A DNA stretch of 64,000 nt from Variovorax sp. CF079 (GTDB lineage Bacteria > Pseudomonadota > Gammaproteobacteria > Burkholderiales > Burkholderiaceae_C). Positions 1 to 9,327 of this stretch are shown here, in pieces. The notes under the pieces were generated by a model. It was not told the DNA's origin, made no database searches, and was given only the letters and a program-made list of their open reading frames with translations. How positions within the stretch are numbered: position 1 is the stretch's first letter; each line of letters opens with the position of its first letter. Location: the NCBI RefSeq assembly GCF_900101545.1, contig NZ_FMZU01000007.1:124001-188000 (forward strand). Reading direction: 5' to 3'. Position numbers and translations under genes: made by a program.

Positions 1-67
1 ACGCGAACCGACCGCGCAGGTCGAGCGGCGCGGTCGTGTGGTTCAAGCCGAGAGCCCAGACTGTCAT
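1..67 (-). CDS. hemA: Glutamyl-tRNA reductase, N-terminal fragment
   Basis: Reading the minus strand from the ATG at 67 gives MTVWALGLNHTTAPLDLR and then runs off the window edge. This is the typical N-terminus of glutamyl-tRNA reductase (E. coli form: M-T-L-L-A-L-G-I-N-H-K-T-A-P). The enzyme makes glutamate-1-semialdehyde from Glu-tRNA, the first committed step of C5 tetrapyrrole synthesis. Only 22 codons are present, too few to check the catalytic cysteine. The gene is divergent from the small membrane protein at 151. The identification rests on this short match only. Confidence 0.8.
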   Translation of the reverse strand, partial: MTVWALGLNHTTAPLDLRGRFA

Positions 68-75
68 AACGGCTG

Positions 76-81
76 ATTATA
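76..81 (-). promoter_or_regulatory. Candidate -10 box for hemA
   Basis: The minus strand reads TATAAT, a perfect sigma-70 -10 hexamer, 8 bases upstream of the hemA ATG. A start about 7 bases after the box would give an mRNA with almost no leader. No convincing -35 hexamer is seen near 99-104. The same A/T-rich stretch could also serve as a plus-strand -10 (TATAAA) for the gene at 151. Confidence 0.4.
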
Positions 82-150
82 AAATCCGCCGCCGCCATGG
101 GTCGCCGCATTTGCGGATGGCCCCCAAAACCCGCGGCGCCTTTGTCTTCC

Positions 151-429
151 ATGTCCGCGCTCGATTTCCTGATTCACCTGCTCAACTTCGCGGCGCCGGC
201 CTTCTTCGTCGCGCTCCTGCTCGCGTTGCTGTTTCGGCTTGCCATGCACAAGCGCAGCGCCGCGACCGGGCTGTGGACGCAGCTTGCCGTCAACTTCGCT
301 GCCGGTCTGGCCGTGCTGATCGCCGGCCTGATCTTCTTCGGCCGTGACGGGCAGATCGCGACCTATGCCGCGCTGGTGGCGGTCTGCGGCACTGTCCAGT
401 GGTGGCTCCTGCGCGGCTGGCGCGGCTGA
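151..429 (+). CDS. Small hydrophobic membrane protein, unknown function
   Basis: A 92-residue protein with about three membrane segments (near residues 5-30, 42-63 and 68-87) separated by short basic or glycine-rich turns. An in-frame ATG exists upstream at 97, but its extra residues are Pro/Arg-rich and unlike a membrane protein. The ATG at 151 opens directly into the hydrophobic sequence and is preferred. It is divergent from hemA and convergent with the mechanosensitive channel gene. I do not recognise a named family. Confidence 0.6.
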   Translation: MSALDFLIHLLNFAAPAFFVALLLALLFRLAMHKRSAATGLWTQLAVNFAAGLAVLIAGLIFFGRDGQIATYAALVAVCGTVQWWLLRGWRG

Positions 430-442
430 ACCGGCCTTTGGC

Positions 443-2845
443 TCAAACCGGCAAGGGCGGCGTCGGCGCGGGCGGCGCCGGCGGCTCTGTCGGCGACATC
501 ACCATGGTGGGCACCGCCAGCGGCAGCCCGGCCTCCTTGAGCAGGTCGAGAATGGCGAAGAGCAGGTCGCTGCGTACCCCGCCGGCGAGGCGCGGGCTCT
601 GCACGTAGGCGATCGCCTGGAAGATCAGCATGCCGTTCTCGATGCCTTCGAGCGTGACCGTGGGCGCGGGCGAGGGCAGCACGCCGGCATGATCGGCGCA
701 GGCCGCCAGCATCAGCTCGCGCGTGCGCTGGGCGTCGGTGTTGAGCGGCATCGGCAGGCGGATCAGCACGCGGCCCTCGGCGTTGGCCAGCGTCATGTTG
801 CGCACGGTCTTGGTGATGAACTCCGAGTTCGGCACGATCAGCGTGGAGCGGTCGCCCAGCTGGATTTCGGTGGCGCGCACGTTGATGCGCCGCACATCTC
901 CTTCGGCATTGCCCAGCACCACCCAGTCGCCGACCTTGACCGGGCGCTCGGCCAGCAGAATCAACCCGGAGATGAAATTCTGGACGATCGCCTGCAGCCC
1001 GAAGCCGATGCCGACCGACAGCGCGCTCGCCACCCAGGCGATGCGTTCGATGCCGATGCCCAGCGCCGACAGCGCGAAGGCGACCACCAGGATGCCGCCC
1101 ACATAGCCGAGCAGCGTCGTGATCGAGCTCTGCATGCCGGGCTCGAGCGCGGTTTGCGGCAGGTAGTGCGCCTCCAGCCACTTCTTGATCACGCGCAGCG
1201 CGACGAAGCCGACGGCCAGCACTGCGACCGCGCTGAAGATCGCGCCCGGGACGAGCTCGAACTCGCCGATCTTCACGCCGGTGCCGAACTTGCCGCTGCG
1301 CTGGAACACCTCGCCCGGGCTGGTGCCCAGCGGCGTGGCCAGCGCGATCACCATGTAGAAGAACAATGCGACGCGGCTGAGGCCCGAGAGCACCACGGCC
1401 GCCTGGTCCAGCGTGCGCGGCGCGAAGCCGAAGCTCTTCTGCAGCTTCTGGCCGAAGTCGCTGCGCGAAGACACCAGCGCCATGAACAGGTCGTCGGCGA
1501 ACTTGAACAGCACGTAGAAGGCCGATGCGACGATGCCGGTCCAGGTGAGCTGGCTGGCGAGGAAACTCGCCATCGCGACGTAGCCGACCGCCACCAGGGT
1601 CCAGATCACGATCACCGCTAGCGCCACGGCGCTCAGCAGGAAGCTGATCCACATCGGTCGTTCGGGCTCGGCGGGCGGCGGCTGGGCCGCCTCCGTCGTG
1701 GGGGCGGCCGCGGGCGCAGCCTGCGGCTCGCGCAGGCGCCAGAGCATCGTGCCGATCAGCGCGGTCAGTGCCAGCGCGGTGACCACGTGCGTCGCGACCA
1801 CCGCCGCGAAGCTGGCGTCCACCACCGCATTGATCTGGGTCGGTGCCCAGACCAGCACGGCGATCAGCGCGGTGAGCCAGGGGAAGGGCGCCAGGCGCCG
1901 GGCCATCTCGTCGGGGATCGGCGGCAGCCGCCACGAAGGCCGGCCGTTGGACAGCAGCGCGCGGCCCAGGCCGACCACGAAGGCGATGAAGATGATGGAC
2001 TGCACCACCGCCTGGGCCAGCTTGCGGATCTGCGGTCCCCATATGCCGTGGCGGTCGAGCGTGGCGAACACGCCCTGCGCCGCCAGCGCCACCAGCAGCA
2101 CGTTGACGGCCACGATCGCGAGCACCAGCAGCGAGCGGCGCAGCCGCCCGGCCGGCAGCACGCGCGCCGCCAGTTGCGCCAGCCCGCGCTCGGCGGCCCA
2201 GTTGCCCAGCAGCACGAGCAGCAGCGCCACGGTCATGCTCGCCAGCGCTGCCGTTCGGTGCGCCGGCTCCCGCGCGGTGTCGAAGCTGGCTCGGAGCTCG
2301 TCGCCGAGCGTGGCCAGGCGTTCCACGTCGGCAGGCCAGGCGTCGCTGATGTCGAACCAGAACTGGCGGCCGAGCGGCGAGGGCGCGCGCTCGGTGAGCT
2401 GGGCCTCGAACAGCGCGCGGCGCTTGGCCAGCAGCTCGCTGCCGCGCTGCTGCGCATCGACCGTGACCAGGCGCGCCAGGCGGATGTCGGCGTCGAGCGC
2501 GTTGCGATCCTTCAGCAGCGCCGCGCGCTGGCGCGTGATGTCGGGATCTTCGGCCGCGGCGCCTTCGGCCGGCGGGTTGCCCAGCTCGCCCAGGCGCGCG
2601 TTGAGGTCGTTGAGCTGCCCGGTGCGCGAGGCGATGAACTTGTCGGCCTGGACACCGATGGCGTTGATGCGGGCGATGAGCTCGCGCACCTCGGCGTTGC
2701 TCTCGACGGAGTCGGGAATGCGGTCGAGCTGGGCCCGCAGATCGGCCACCGTGGCTTCCGGCGGGGCGGCGGTGCTCTGTGCAAAGGCGCCGCCGCAGAG
2801 GACGGCGGCCAGCAGCAGGGCCGCGAGGCGGTGCATCCAACTCAT
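443..2845 (-). CDS. MscS-family mechanosensitive channel with DUF3772 domain
   Basis: An 800-residue inner-membrane protein. It starts with a signal peptide (hydrophobic core followed by GAFAQ, cleavage near residue 23). Next is a charged periplasmic N-terminal domain of the DUF3772 type, then many membrane segments, then the MscS core. The core shows the pore-helix region around SVGIGFGLQAIVQNFISG, the beta-domain stretch AERPVKVGDWVVLG, and the family motif VPNS. The C-terminus is proline-rich. Such large MscS paralogues release solutes during hypo-osmotic shock. The 800-residue length fits the MscK-like or DUF3772 class rather than the 286-residue MscS. It stands alone, convergent with the preceding small gene. 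Confidence 0.88.
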   Translation of the reverse strand: MSWMHRLAALLLAAVLCGGAFAQSTAAPPEATVADLRAQLDRIPDSVESNAEVRELIARINAIGVQADKFIASRTGQLNDLNARLGELGNPPAEGAAAEDPDITRQRAALLKDRNALDADIRLARLVTVDAQQRGSELLAKRRALFEAQLTERAPSPLGRQFWFDISDAWPADVERLATLGDELRASFDTAREPAHRTAALASMTVALLLVLLGNWAAERGLAQLAARVLPAGRLRRSLLVLAIVAVNVLLVALAAQGVFATLDRHGIWGPQIRKLAQAVVQSIIFIAFVVGLGRALLSNGRPSWRLPPIPDEMARRLAPFPWLTALIAVLVWAPTQINAVVDASFAAVVATHVVTALALTALIGTMLWRLREPQAAPAAAPTTEAAQPPPAEPERPMWISFLLSAVALAVIVIWTLVAVGYVAMASFLASQLTWTGIVASAFYVLFKFADDLFMALVSSRSDFGQKLQKSFGFAPRTLDQAAVVLSGLSRVALFFYMVIALATPLGTSPGEVFQRSGKFGTGVKIGEFELVPGAIFSAVAVLAVGFVALRVIKKWLEAHYLPQTALEPGMQSSITTLLGYVGGILVVAFALSALGIGIERIAWVASALSVGIGFGLQAIVQNFISGLILLAERPVKVGDWVVLGNAEGDVRRINVRATEIQLGDRSTLIVPNSEFITKTVRNMTLANAEGRVLIRLPMPLNTDAQRTRELMLAACADHAGVLPSPAPTVTLEGIENGMLIFQAIAYVQSPRLAGGVRSDLLFAILDLLKEAGLPLAVPTMVMSPTEPPAPPAPTPPLPV

Positions 2846-2888
2846 GGCTTCATCATAGAAGGGCTTCGCATCCGCCCCGCGCGCGGAC

Positions 2889-3625
2889 TCAGGCCGCAGG
2901 ACTGAATCGATCGACGCGGTCGGTGATGATGCCGTCGGTGCCGAGCTCGATCAGCCGCTTCGCCAACCACTCGTCGTTGACGGTATAGCTCAGCGCGCGC
3001 AAGCCGGCGGCATGCACCTGCGCCACGGTGGCAGCGTCCCACAGCGCATAGTTGCAGACGATCGCCGCGCAATCGAGTCGGCGCGCGGTGTCGAGCCAGC
3101 CCTCCCGCAGCGTGTCGAGCAGCAGGCCGCGCGGCAGTTCGGGCTGGGCCGACCGCGCACCCTCCAGGGATTCGGGCGCGAAGGAGGTCAGGAGGGGCGG
3201 CGCGACGGCCGAGCCGGCCCACAGCCGAGCGGCGAGCTGCGCGACGCGTCCGCCGGTGTTCAGTTCGACGCCCGGCGTCGGCTTGATCTCGATGTTGAGC
3301 GCGTAGCCGTTGGCGAGGCAGAAGCGGATCAGGGCTTCGAGGCTGGCAAGCGGCTCGCCGGCGTAGCGGCGCGAATGCCAGGCGCCGGCGTCGAGCTGCG
3401 TCAGCTCCGACCACGCACGCTCACCGGCGACGCCATGACCGTTGCTGGTGCGTTGCAGCGTGCTGTCGTGCAACAGGAAAGGGACGCCGTCGGCGCTGAG
3501 CTTCGCATCGCACTCGAACATGCGGTAGCCGTACTCGGCACCGAGGCGGAAGGCGGCGAGCGTGTTCTCGGGGGCCAGCTTGCCAGCGCCGCGGTGGGCG
3601 ATCCAGAAAGGGTAGGGCCAGGGGG

Positions 3626-3629
<4 letters not shown>
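2889..3629 (-). CDS. ugpQ: Glycerophosphodiester phosphodiesterase
   Basis: A 246-residue cytoplasmic-type GDPD enzyme, which hydrolyses glycerophosphodiesters to glycerol-3-phosphate and an alcohol. The signature [12 protein letters not shown] is at residues 12-23. Metal and catalytic residues are visible at E39, D41 and H54-D55 of the TIM barrel. There is no signal peptide. The ATG at 3629 overlaps the ugpC stop as ATGA, so translation is probably coupled. A longer in-frame start at 3662 lies inside ugpC and is less likely. It is the last gene of a ugpB-A-E-C-Q operon, as in E. coli, and acts on the imported diesters. Confidence 0.92.
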
Positions 3630-4633
<1,004 letters not shown>

Positions 4634-4652
4634 TGTGTCGTTGCTTTTTCGA

Positions 4653-5504
4653 TTACTTCTCTGTGTCCACCAGGCCCTTGACGAACCAACGCTGCATCAG
4701 CACCACCACCACCGCGGGCGGCAGCAGCGCAAGAATGGCCGTGGCCATGATGATGTTCCAGTCGTTGGCCGCGTCGCCGCTGGCGATCATGCGCTTGATG
4801 CCGATCACCACCGGGTACATGTCCTCGGTGGTGGTCGCGAGCAGCGGCCAGAGATACTGGTTCCAGCCGTAGATGAACTGGATCACGAACAGCGCCGCGA
4901 TCGAGGTTTGCGACAGCGGCACCAGGATGTCCTTGAAGAAGCGCATCGGCCCGGCGCCGTCCATGCGCGCTGCCTCCACCAGTTCGTCGGGCACGCTCAG
5001 GAAGAACTGCCTGAACAGGAAGGTAGCCGTGGCCGAGGCGATCAGCGGGATGGTGAGGCCGGCGTAGGTGTTGAGCATGTTGAGGTCGGACAACACCTTG
5101 TAGGTGGGCAGGATCCGCACCTCCACCGGCAGCATCAGCGTCACGAAGATCATCCAGAAGACCAGCTTCTTGAACGGAAATCGGAAATAGACGATCGCGA
5201 AGGCCGAGAGTAGCGAGATCGCGATCTTGCCGATGCTGATGACCAGCGCCGTGACCAGGCTCACCCACATCATTCGGCCCACAGCCGCCTTGGAGCCCTG
5301 CGTCTCGGCCGTGCCGGTGAGCGCCGCCTTGTAGTTCTCGACCAGGTGGCTGCCCGGCGTGACCGGCATCGGCACCTTCACGATCTCGTCGCGCGTGTGG
5401 GTCGAGGCCACGAAGGCCAGGTAGATAGGGAAGACGACGATCAGGATGCCGAAGATCAGCACCAGATGCGACAGCAGCGTCAGGCCGGGGCGGCGTTCAA
5501 CCAT
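4653..5504 (-). CDS. ugpE: Glycerol-3-phosphate ABC transporter permease
   Basis: A 283-residue inner-membrane permease with six predicted helices. The cytoplasmic coupling motif [20 protein letters not shown] is typical of binding-protein-dependent sugar-type permeases, and it forms a heterodimer with UgpA. The first helix starts near residue 13. It sits between ugpA (14 bp gap) and ugpC (19 bp gap) in the same order as the E. coli ugp operon, which supports the assignment over other CUT1-family sugar permeases. Confidence 0.92.
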   Translation of the reverse strand: MVERRPGLTLLSHLVLIFGILIVVFPIYLAFVASTHTRDEIVKVPMPVTPGSHLVENYKAALTGTAETQGSKAAVGRMMWVSLVTALVISIGKIAISLLSAFAIVYFRFPFKKLVFWMIFVTLMLPVEVRILPTYKVLSDLNMLNTYAGLTIPLIASATATFLFRQFFLSVPDELVEAARMDGAGPMRFFKDILVPLSQTSIAALFVIQFIYGWNQYLWPLLATTTEDMYPVVIGIKRMIASGDAANDWNIIMATAILALLPPAVVVVLMQRWFVKGLVDTEK

Positions 5505-5518
5505 GGCTCGCTCTCATT

Positions 5519-6400
5519 TCAGTACTGGACTTTCTTTTCGACATAGCGGAACTGGATGATCGTCAGCACCACGACGATCGCCATCAGCACCACCGACTGG
5601 GCCGCCGAGCCGCCGAGGTCGAGGGCGCGGAAGCCGTCGTGCCAGACCTTGTAGACCAGGATCGCCGTGTCGCGGCCCGGGCCGCCCTCGGTGGTCGCAT
5701 GCACGATCGCGAAGGTGTCGAAGAAGGCGTAGACGATGTTGATCACCAGCAGGAAGAAGGTGGTCGGCGAAAGCAGCGGAAACTGGATCGTGATGAAGCG
5801 CCGCAGCGGGCCGGCGCCATCGATGGCCGCGGCTTCGATCAGCGCCTTCGGAATGGACTGCAGGCCGGCGAGGAAGAACAGGAAGTTGTAGGAAATCTGC
5901 TTCCACACGGCGGCCACCACGATCAGCGACATCGCGTGGTCCGAGTTGAGCAGGTGGTTCCATTGGAAACCCATGAGGCCGAGCCCGTAGGCCACGATGC
6001 CGATGGCCGGCGAGAACATGAAGATCCACAGCACGCCCGCGATGGCCGGTGCGACGGCATAGGGAATGATGAGGAAGGTCTTGTAGAACAGGCCGCCGCG
6101 CAGGATGCGGTCGGCGAAGATCGCGAGCATCAGCGAGATCGCGATGCCGCAGCCCGCCACCAGGGCAGAGAACAGCGCGGTGATCTGGAACGACTCGACG
6201 TAGGCCGGATCTTCGAACAGGGTCTTGAAGTTCTCCAGGCCCACCCAGACGGTCGAGGTGCCGAAAGCGTCCTCCGACTGCATCGACTGCATGACGGCCT
6301 GGCTCGCCGGCCAGAAGAAAAACACCAGGATCACCGCCATCTGGGGCGCGATGAGCAGCCACGGCAGCCACGAGGAGCGGAACAGAACGCGTTTTTCCAT
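5519..6400 (-). CDS. ugpA: Glycerol-3-phosphate ABC transporter permease
   Basis: A 293-residue permease with six predicted membrane helices and the coupling motif [20 protein letters not shown]. It pairs with UgpE to form the membrane channel for glycerol-3-phosphate or glycerophosphodiesters. It is separated from ugpB by 107 bp that contain a possible attenuator hairpin. The start at 6400 gives a short basic N-terminus directly before the first hydrophobic helix. Confidence 0.92.
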   Translation of the reverse strand: MEKRVLFRSSWLPWLLIAPQMAVILVFFFWPASQAVMQSMQSEDAFGTSTVWVGLENFKTLFEDPAYVESFQITALFSALVAGCGIAISLMLAIFADRILRGGLFYKTFLIIPYAVAPAIAGVLWIFMFSPAIGIVAYGLGLMGFQWNHLLNSDHAMSLIVVAAVWKQISYNFLFFLAGLQSIPKALIEAAAIDGAGPLRRFITIQFPLLSPTTFFLLVINIVYAFFDTFAIVHATTEGGPGRDTAILVYKVWHDGFRALDLGGSAAQSVVLMAIVVVLTIIQFRYVEKKVQY

Positions 6401-6411
6401 GAAGCCTTCGA

Positions 6412-6450
6412 ATGAAGAAACCCGCCGGGCTCCGGGTGGAGCGAGGCGGG
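6412..6450 (-). terminator. Hairpin and T-rich tail between ugpB and ugpA (possible attenuator)
   Basis: On the minus strand CCCGCC (6450-6445) can pair with GGCGGG (6426-6421), followed at once by TTTCTTCAT. This looks like a leaky intrinsic terminator. Its place after the binding-protein gene and before the permease genes would give more UgpB than membrane subunits, a common arrangement in ABC operons. The loop is long (18 nt) and the T-tract is interrupted. Confidence 0.45.
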
Positions 6451-6507
6451 CGAGAGTCTACTGCGGCGCCGAATTCACGGCGCCTGACGTCCAGGCCGGC
6501 AAAGGCG

Positions 6508-7818
6508 TCAGCCCTTGTTCGCTTTCTGGAAGCGCTCGAGCTGCTCGTTGCCGCGCTGGATCGCGGCGTCGAGGGCTTCCTTCGGCTGTTTCTTGCCCGA
6601 CCAGATCTGCTCGGTCTCCTCGTCGATGATGGTGCGGATCTGCACGAAGTTGCCGAGCCGGATGCCGCGCGACTTGTCGGTCGTCTTGCGGATCATCTGC
6701 GTGACCGCCACGTCGGTGCCCGGCTTCTCCTTGTAGAAGCCGGACTTGTCGGTCAGCTCGTAGGCCGCAGTGGTAATAGGCAGGTAGCCCGTGCGCTTGT
6801 GGCTGGCGGACTGCACGTCGGCCTTCGACAGGAAGTTGAAGAAGTCGGCCACGCCCTTGTATTCGGCCGGCTTCTTGCCCGCCATCACCCACAGGCTGGC
6901 GCCGCCGATCACAGTGTTCTGCGGCGCGCCTTGCACGTCGGGGTAGTAGGGCAGCGTCGAAATGCCGTAGGCGAACTTGGCGTCCTTGGAGACACGCGCG
7001 TACAGGCCGGAGGAGCCCGTGAACATCGCGCATTCACCGGCCGGGAAGGCGGCGTCCGGCACGTTGCCGCGGCCCTTGTAGACGAAGAGGCCCTGCTTGG
7101 CCATGTTCGCGAGGTTCTCGAAGTGACGCTGGTGCAACGGCGAGTTGAATGCGAGGCGGGCATTGGTGCCGCCGAAGCCGTTGTTCTGCGTTGCGAACAG
7201 CGTGTTGTGCCAGGCCGAGAAGCTCTCGAGCTGGGTCCAGCTCATCCAGCTGGTCGTGAAGGGGCACTTGTGGCCGCTGGCCTTGAGCTTGGCCGCCGCG
7301 GCCACCACTTCGGGCCAGGTCGTCGGCGCCTTGTCGGGATCGAGGCCGGCGGCCTTGAAGGCGTCCTTGTTGTAATAGAAGATGGTCGTCGAGCTGTTGA
7401 ACGGGAAGCTCAGCATCTGGCCGTTGGGTGCCGTGTAGTAGCCGGCGACGGCCGAAATGTAGGCCTTCTGGTCGAACTTGGCGCCGCCTTCCTTCATCAC
7501 ATCGCCCACCGGCTTGATGGCGTTCTTGGAAGCCATCATCGTCGCGGTGCCGACTTCGAACACCTGCAGGATGTGGGGCGCATTGCCCGAGCGGTATGCC
7601 GCGATGGCGGCGGTCATGGATTCATCGTAGGTGCCCTTGTAGGCGGGCACGACCTTGTATTCCTTCTGGCTCTCGTTGTATTGCTTGGCGAGGTCGGCGA
7701 CCCATTCGCCGAGGGGCCCGCTCATGGCGTGCCACCACTGGATCTCGGTTTGGGCGTGCGCCGGGATGGACAGCGTGGCGGCCAACGCCGAGGCGACGGC
7801 GAGCGTATTGAATCGCAT
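6508..7818 (-). CDS. ugpB: Glycerol-3-phosphate ABC transporter, periplasmic binding protein
   Basis: A 436-residue extracellular solute-binding protein. A Sec signal peptide ends at IPAHA-Q (cleavage near residue 22/23). The mature start TEIQWWHAM and the internal AGECAMFTGSSGLYARV region are characteristic of UgpB. It captures glycerol-3-phosphate or glycerophosphocholine and delivers it to UgpAE. A clear AGGAG lies 6-7 bases before the ATG. It is the first gene of the operon and is divergent from serA. No clear Pho box was found in the 193-bp divergent region. Confidence 0.93.
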   Translation of the reverse strand: MRFNTLAVASALAATLSIPAHAQTEIQWWHAMSGPLGEWVADLAKQYNESQKEYKVVPAYKGTYDESMTAAIAAYRSGNAPHILQVFEVGTATMMASKNAIKPVGDVMKEGGAKFDQKAYISAVAGYYTAPNGQMLSFPFNSSTTIFYYNKDAFKAAGLDPDKAPTTWPEVVAAAAKLKASGHKCPFTTSWMSWTQLESFSAWHNTLFATQNNGFGGTNARLAFNSPLHQRHFENLANMAKQGLFVYKGRGNVPDAAFPAGECAMFTGSSGLYARVSKDAKFAYGISTLPYYPDVQGAPQNTVIGGASLWVMAGKKPAEYKGVADFFNFLSKADVQSASHKRTGYLPITTAAYELTDKSGFYKEKPGTDVAVTQMIRKTTDKSRGIRLGNFVQIRTIIDEETEQIWSGKKQPKEALDAAIQRGNEQLERFQKANKG

Positions 7819-8011
7819 GAAGACTCCTGAGGGGAAAGAAAAGCGCGGATGCTAGGCGGCGCGTATGACACGGCTGCGTCACATTTGTCGCACGGCGAGG
7901 GGGCTCGTCCAACCGGGGAAACCCTTTTGGCGCATGGCCGCACACCCCGCTTGCTGCGCCGCACCATGCTAGCATCGCCCTCCGATTTTTCAGCCCGTCG
8001 CCGGGGCTTCC

Positions 8012-9241
8012 ATGAGCAAGACCTCCCTCGACAAAAGCAAGATCAAGTTCCTTCTGCTCGAAGGCATCCACCCCTCGGCGGTCGAGGTGCTGCGGGCCGC
8101 GGGCTACACGAGCATCGAGACGCTCGCCGGCGCGCTGCCGGAGGCGGAGCTCAAGGCCCGCGTCGCCGACGTGCACTTCCTGGGCATCCGCTCGCGCACG
8201 CAGCTGACGGCCGACGTGTTTGCCGCTGCGCAGAAGCTGGTCGCAGTCGGCGCCTTCTGCATCGGCACCAACCAGGTCGATCTGGATGCGGCGCGCGAGC
8301 ACGGCGTGGCGGTCTTCAACGCGCCTTACTCCAACACGCGCTCGGTGGCCGAGCTGGTACTGGCCGAGGCCATCCTGCTCTTGCGCGGCGTGCCCGAGAA
8401 GAGTGCGGTGGCGCATCGCGGCGGCTGGCTCAAGTCGGCCGAGAACGCCTTCGAGATCCGCGGCAAGACGCTGGGCATCGTGGGCTACGGCTCCATCGGC
8501 GCGCAGCTGTCGGTGCTGGCCGAGGCGCTCGGCATGCAGGTGGCTTTCTTCGACGTGGTCACCAAGCTGCCGCTGGGCAACGCGCGCCAGGTGCGCGAAC
8601 TGCACGATCTGCTGGCGCAAAGCGACATCGTGAGCCTGCACGTTCCGGAGACCCAGGCCACGCAGTGGATGATCGGCGCGGCCGAACTCGCGGCCATGAA
8701 GCCGGGCGCGATCCTGATCAACGCCTCGCGCGGCACCGTGGTCGAGATCGATGCGCTGGCCGAATCGCTCAAGCAAAAGAAGCTGCTGGGCGCCGCGATC
8801 GACGTGTTCCCGGTCGAGCCGCGCAGCAACAAGGACGAGTTCCAGTCGCCGCTGCGCGGGCTGGACAACGTGATCCTCACGCCGCACATCGGCGGCTCGA
8901 CGATGGAGGCGCAGGCCAACATCGGCCTCGAAGTGGCCGAGAAACTGGTGAAGTACAGCGACAACGGCACCTCGACCTCCTCGGTCAACTTCCCCGAGGT
9001 GGCGCTGCCGGCGCACCCGGGCAAGCACCGGCTGCTGCACATCCACCGCAACGTGCCGGGCGTGCTGTCCGATATCAACCGCGTGTTCGCCGAGAACAAC
9101 ATCAACATCGCCTCGCAGTTCCTGCAGACCAACGAGAAGGTGGGCTACGTGGTGACCGACATCGATGCCGCGTACTCCGATCTCGCGCTCGAAAAGCTGG
9201 CGAAGGTGTCCGGCACCATTCGCAGCCGGGTCCTCTTCTAG
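8012..9241 (+). CDS. serA: D-3-phosphoglycerate dehydrogenase
   Basis: A 409-residue enzyme oxidising 3-phosphoglycerate to 3-phosphohydroxypyruvate, the entry to serine synthesis. The NAD-binding motif is [11 protein letters not shown]. Catalytic Arg, Glu and His lie in [16 protein letters not shown] and [11 protein letters not shown]-terminal ACT domain ([12 protein letters not shown]) provides serine feedback, as in the E. coli-type SerA of about 410 residues. It is divergent from ugpB with a 193-bp shared upstream region, and a separate gene follows 86 bp later. Confidence 0.95.
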   Translation: MSKTSLDKSKIKFLLLEGIHPSAVEVLRAAGYTSIETLAGALPEAELKARVADVHFLGIRSRTQLTADVFAAAQKLVAVGAFCIGTNQVDLDAAREHGVAVFNAPYSNTRSVAELVLAEAILLLRGVPEKSAVAHRGGWLKSAENAFEIRGKTLGIVGYGSIGAQLSVLAEALGMQVAFFDVVTKLPLGNARQVRELHDLLAQSDIVSLHVPETQATQWMIGAAELAAMKPGAILINASRGTVVEIDALAESLKQKKLLGAAIDVFPVEPRSNKDEFQSPLRGLDNVILTPHIGGSTMEAQANIGLEVAEKLVKYSDNGTSTSSVNFPEVALPAHPGKHRLLHIHRNVPGVLSDINRVFAENNINIASQFLQTNEKVGYVVTDIDAAYSDLALEKLAKVSGTIRSRVLF

Positions 9242-9327
9242 ACCCCTCCGGCAAGGTGCGCGGGGCTGACTTAAAATTCATGCCCCTGGTTCATGGGCGC
9301 GCAGCGCCCGACCGAGGCCACTCCCCG

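Noticed and set aside
7819..8011. Pho box in front of ugpB
   Set aside because: Two TGT-containing half-sites (TGTGACG, TGTCATA) exist but are 13 rather than 11 bp apart, and one matches poorly.
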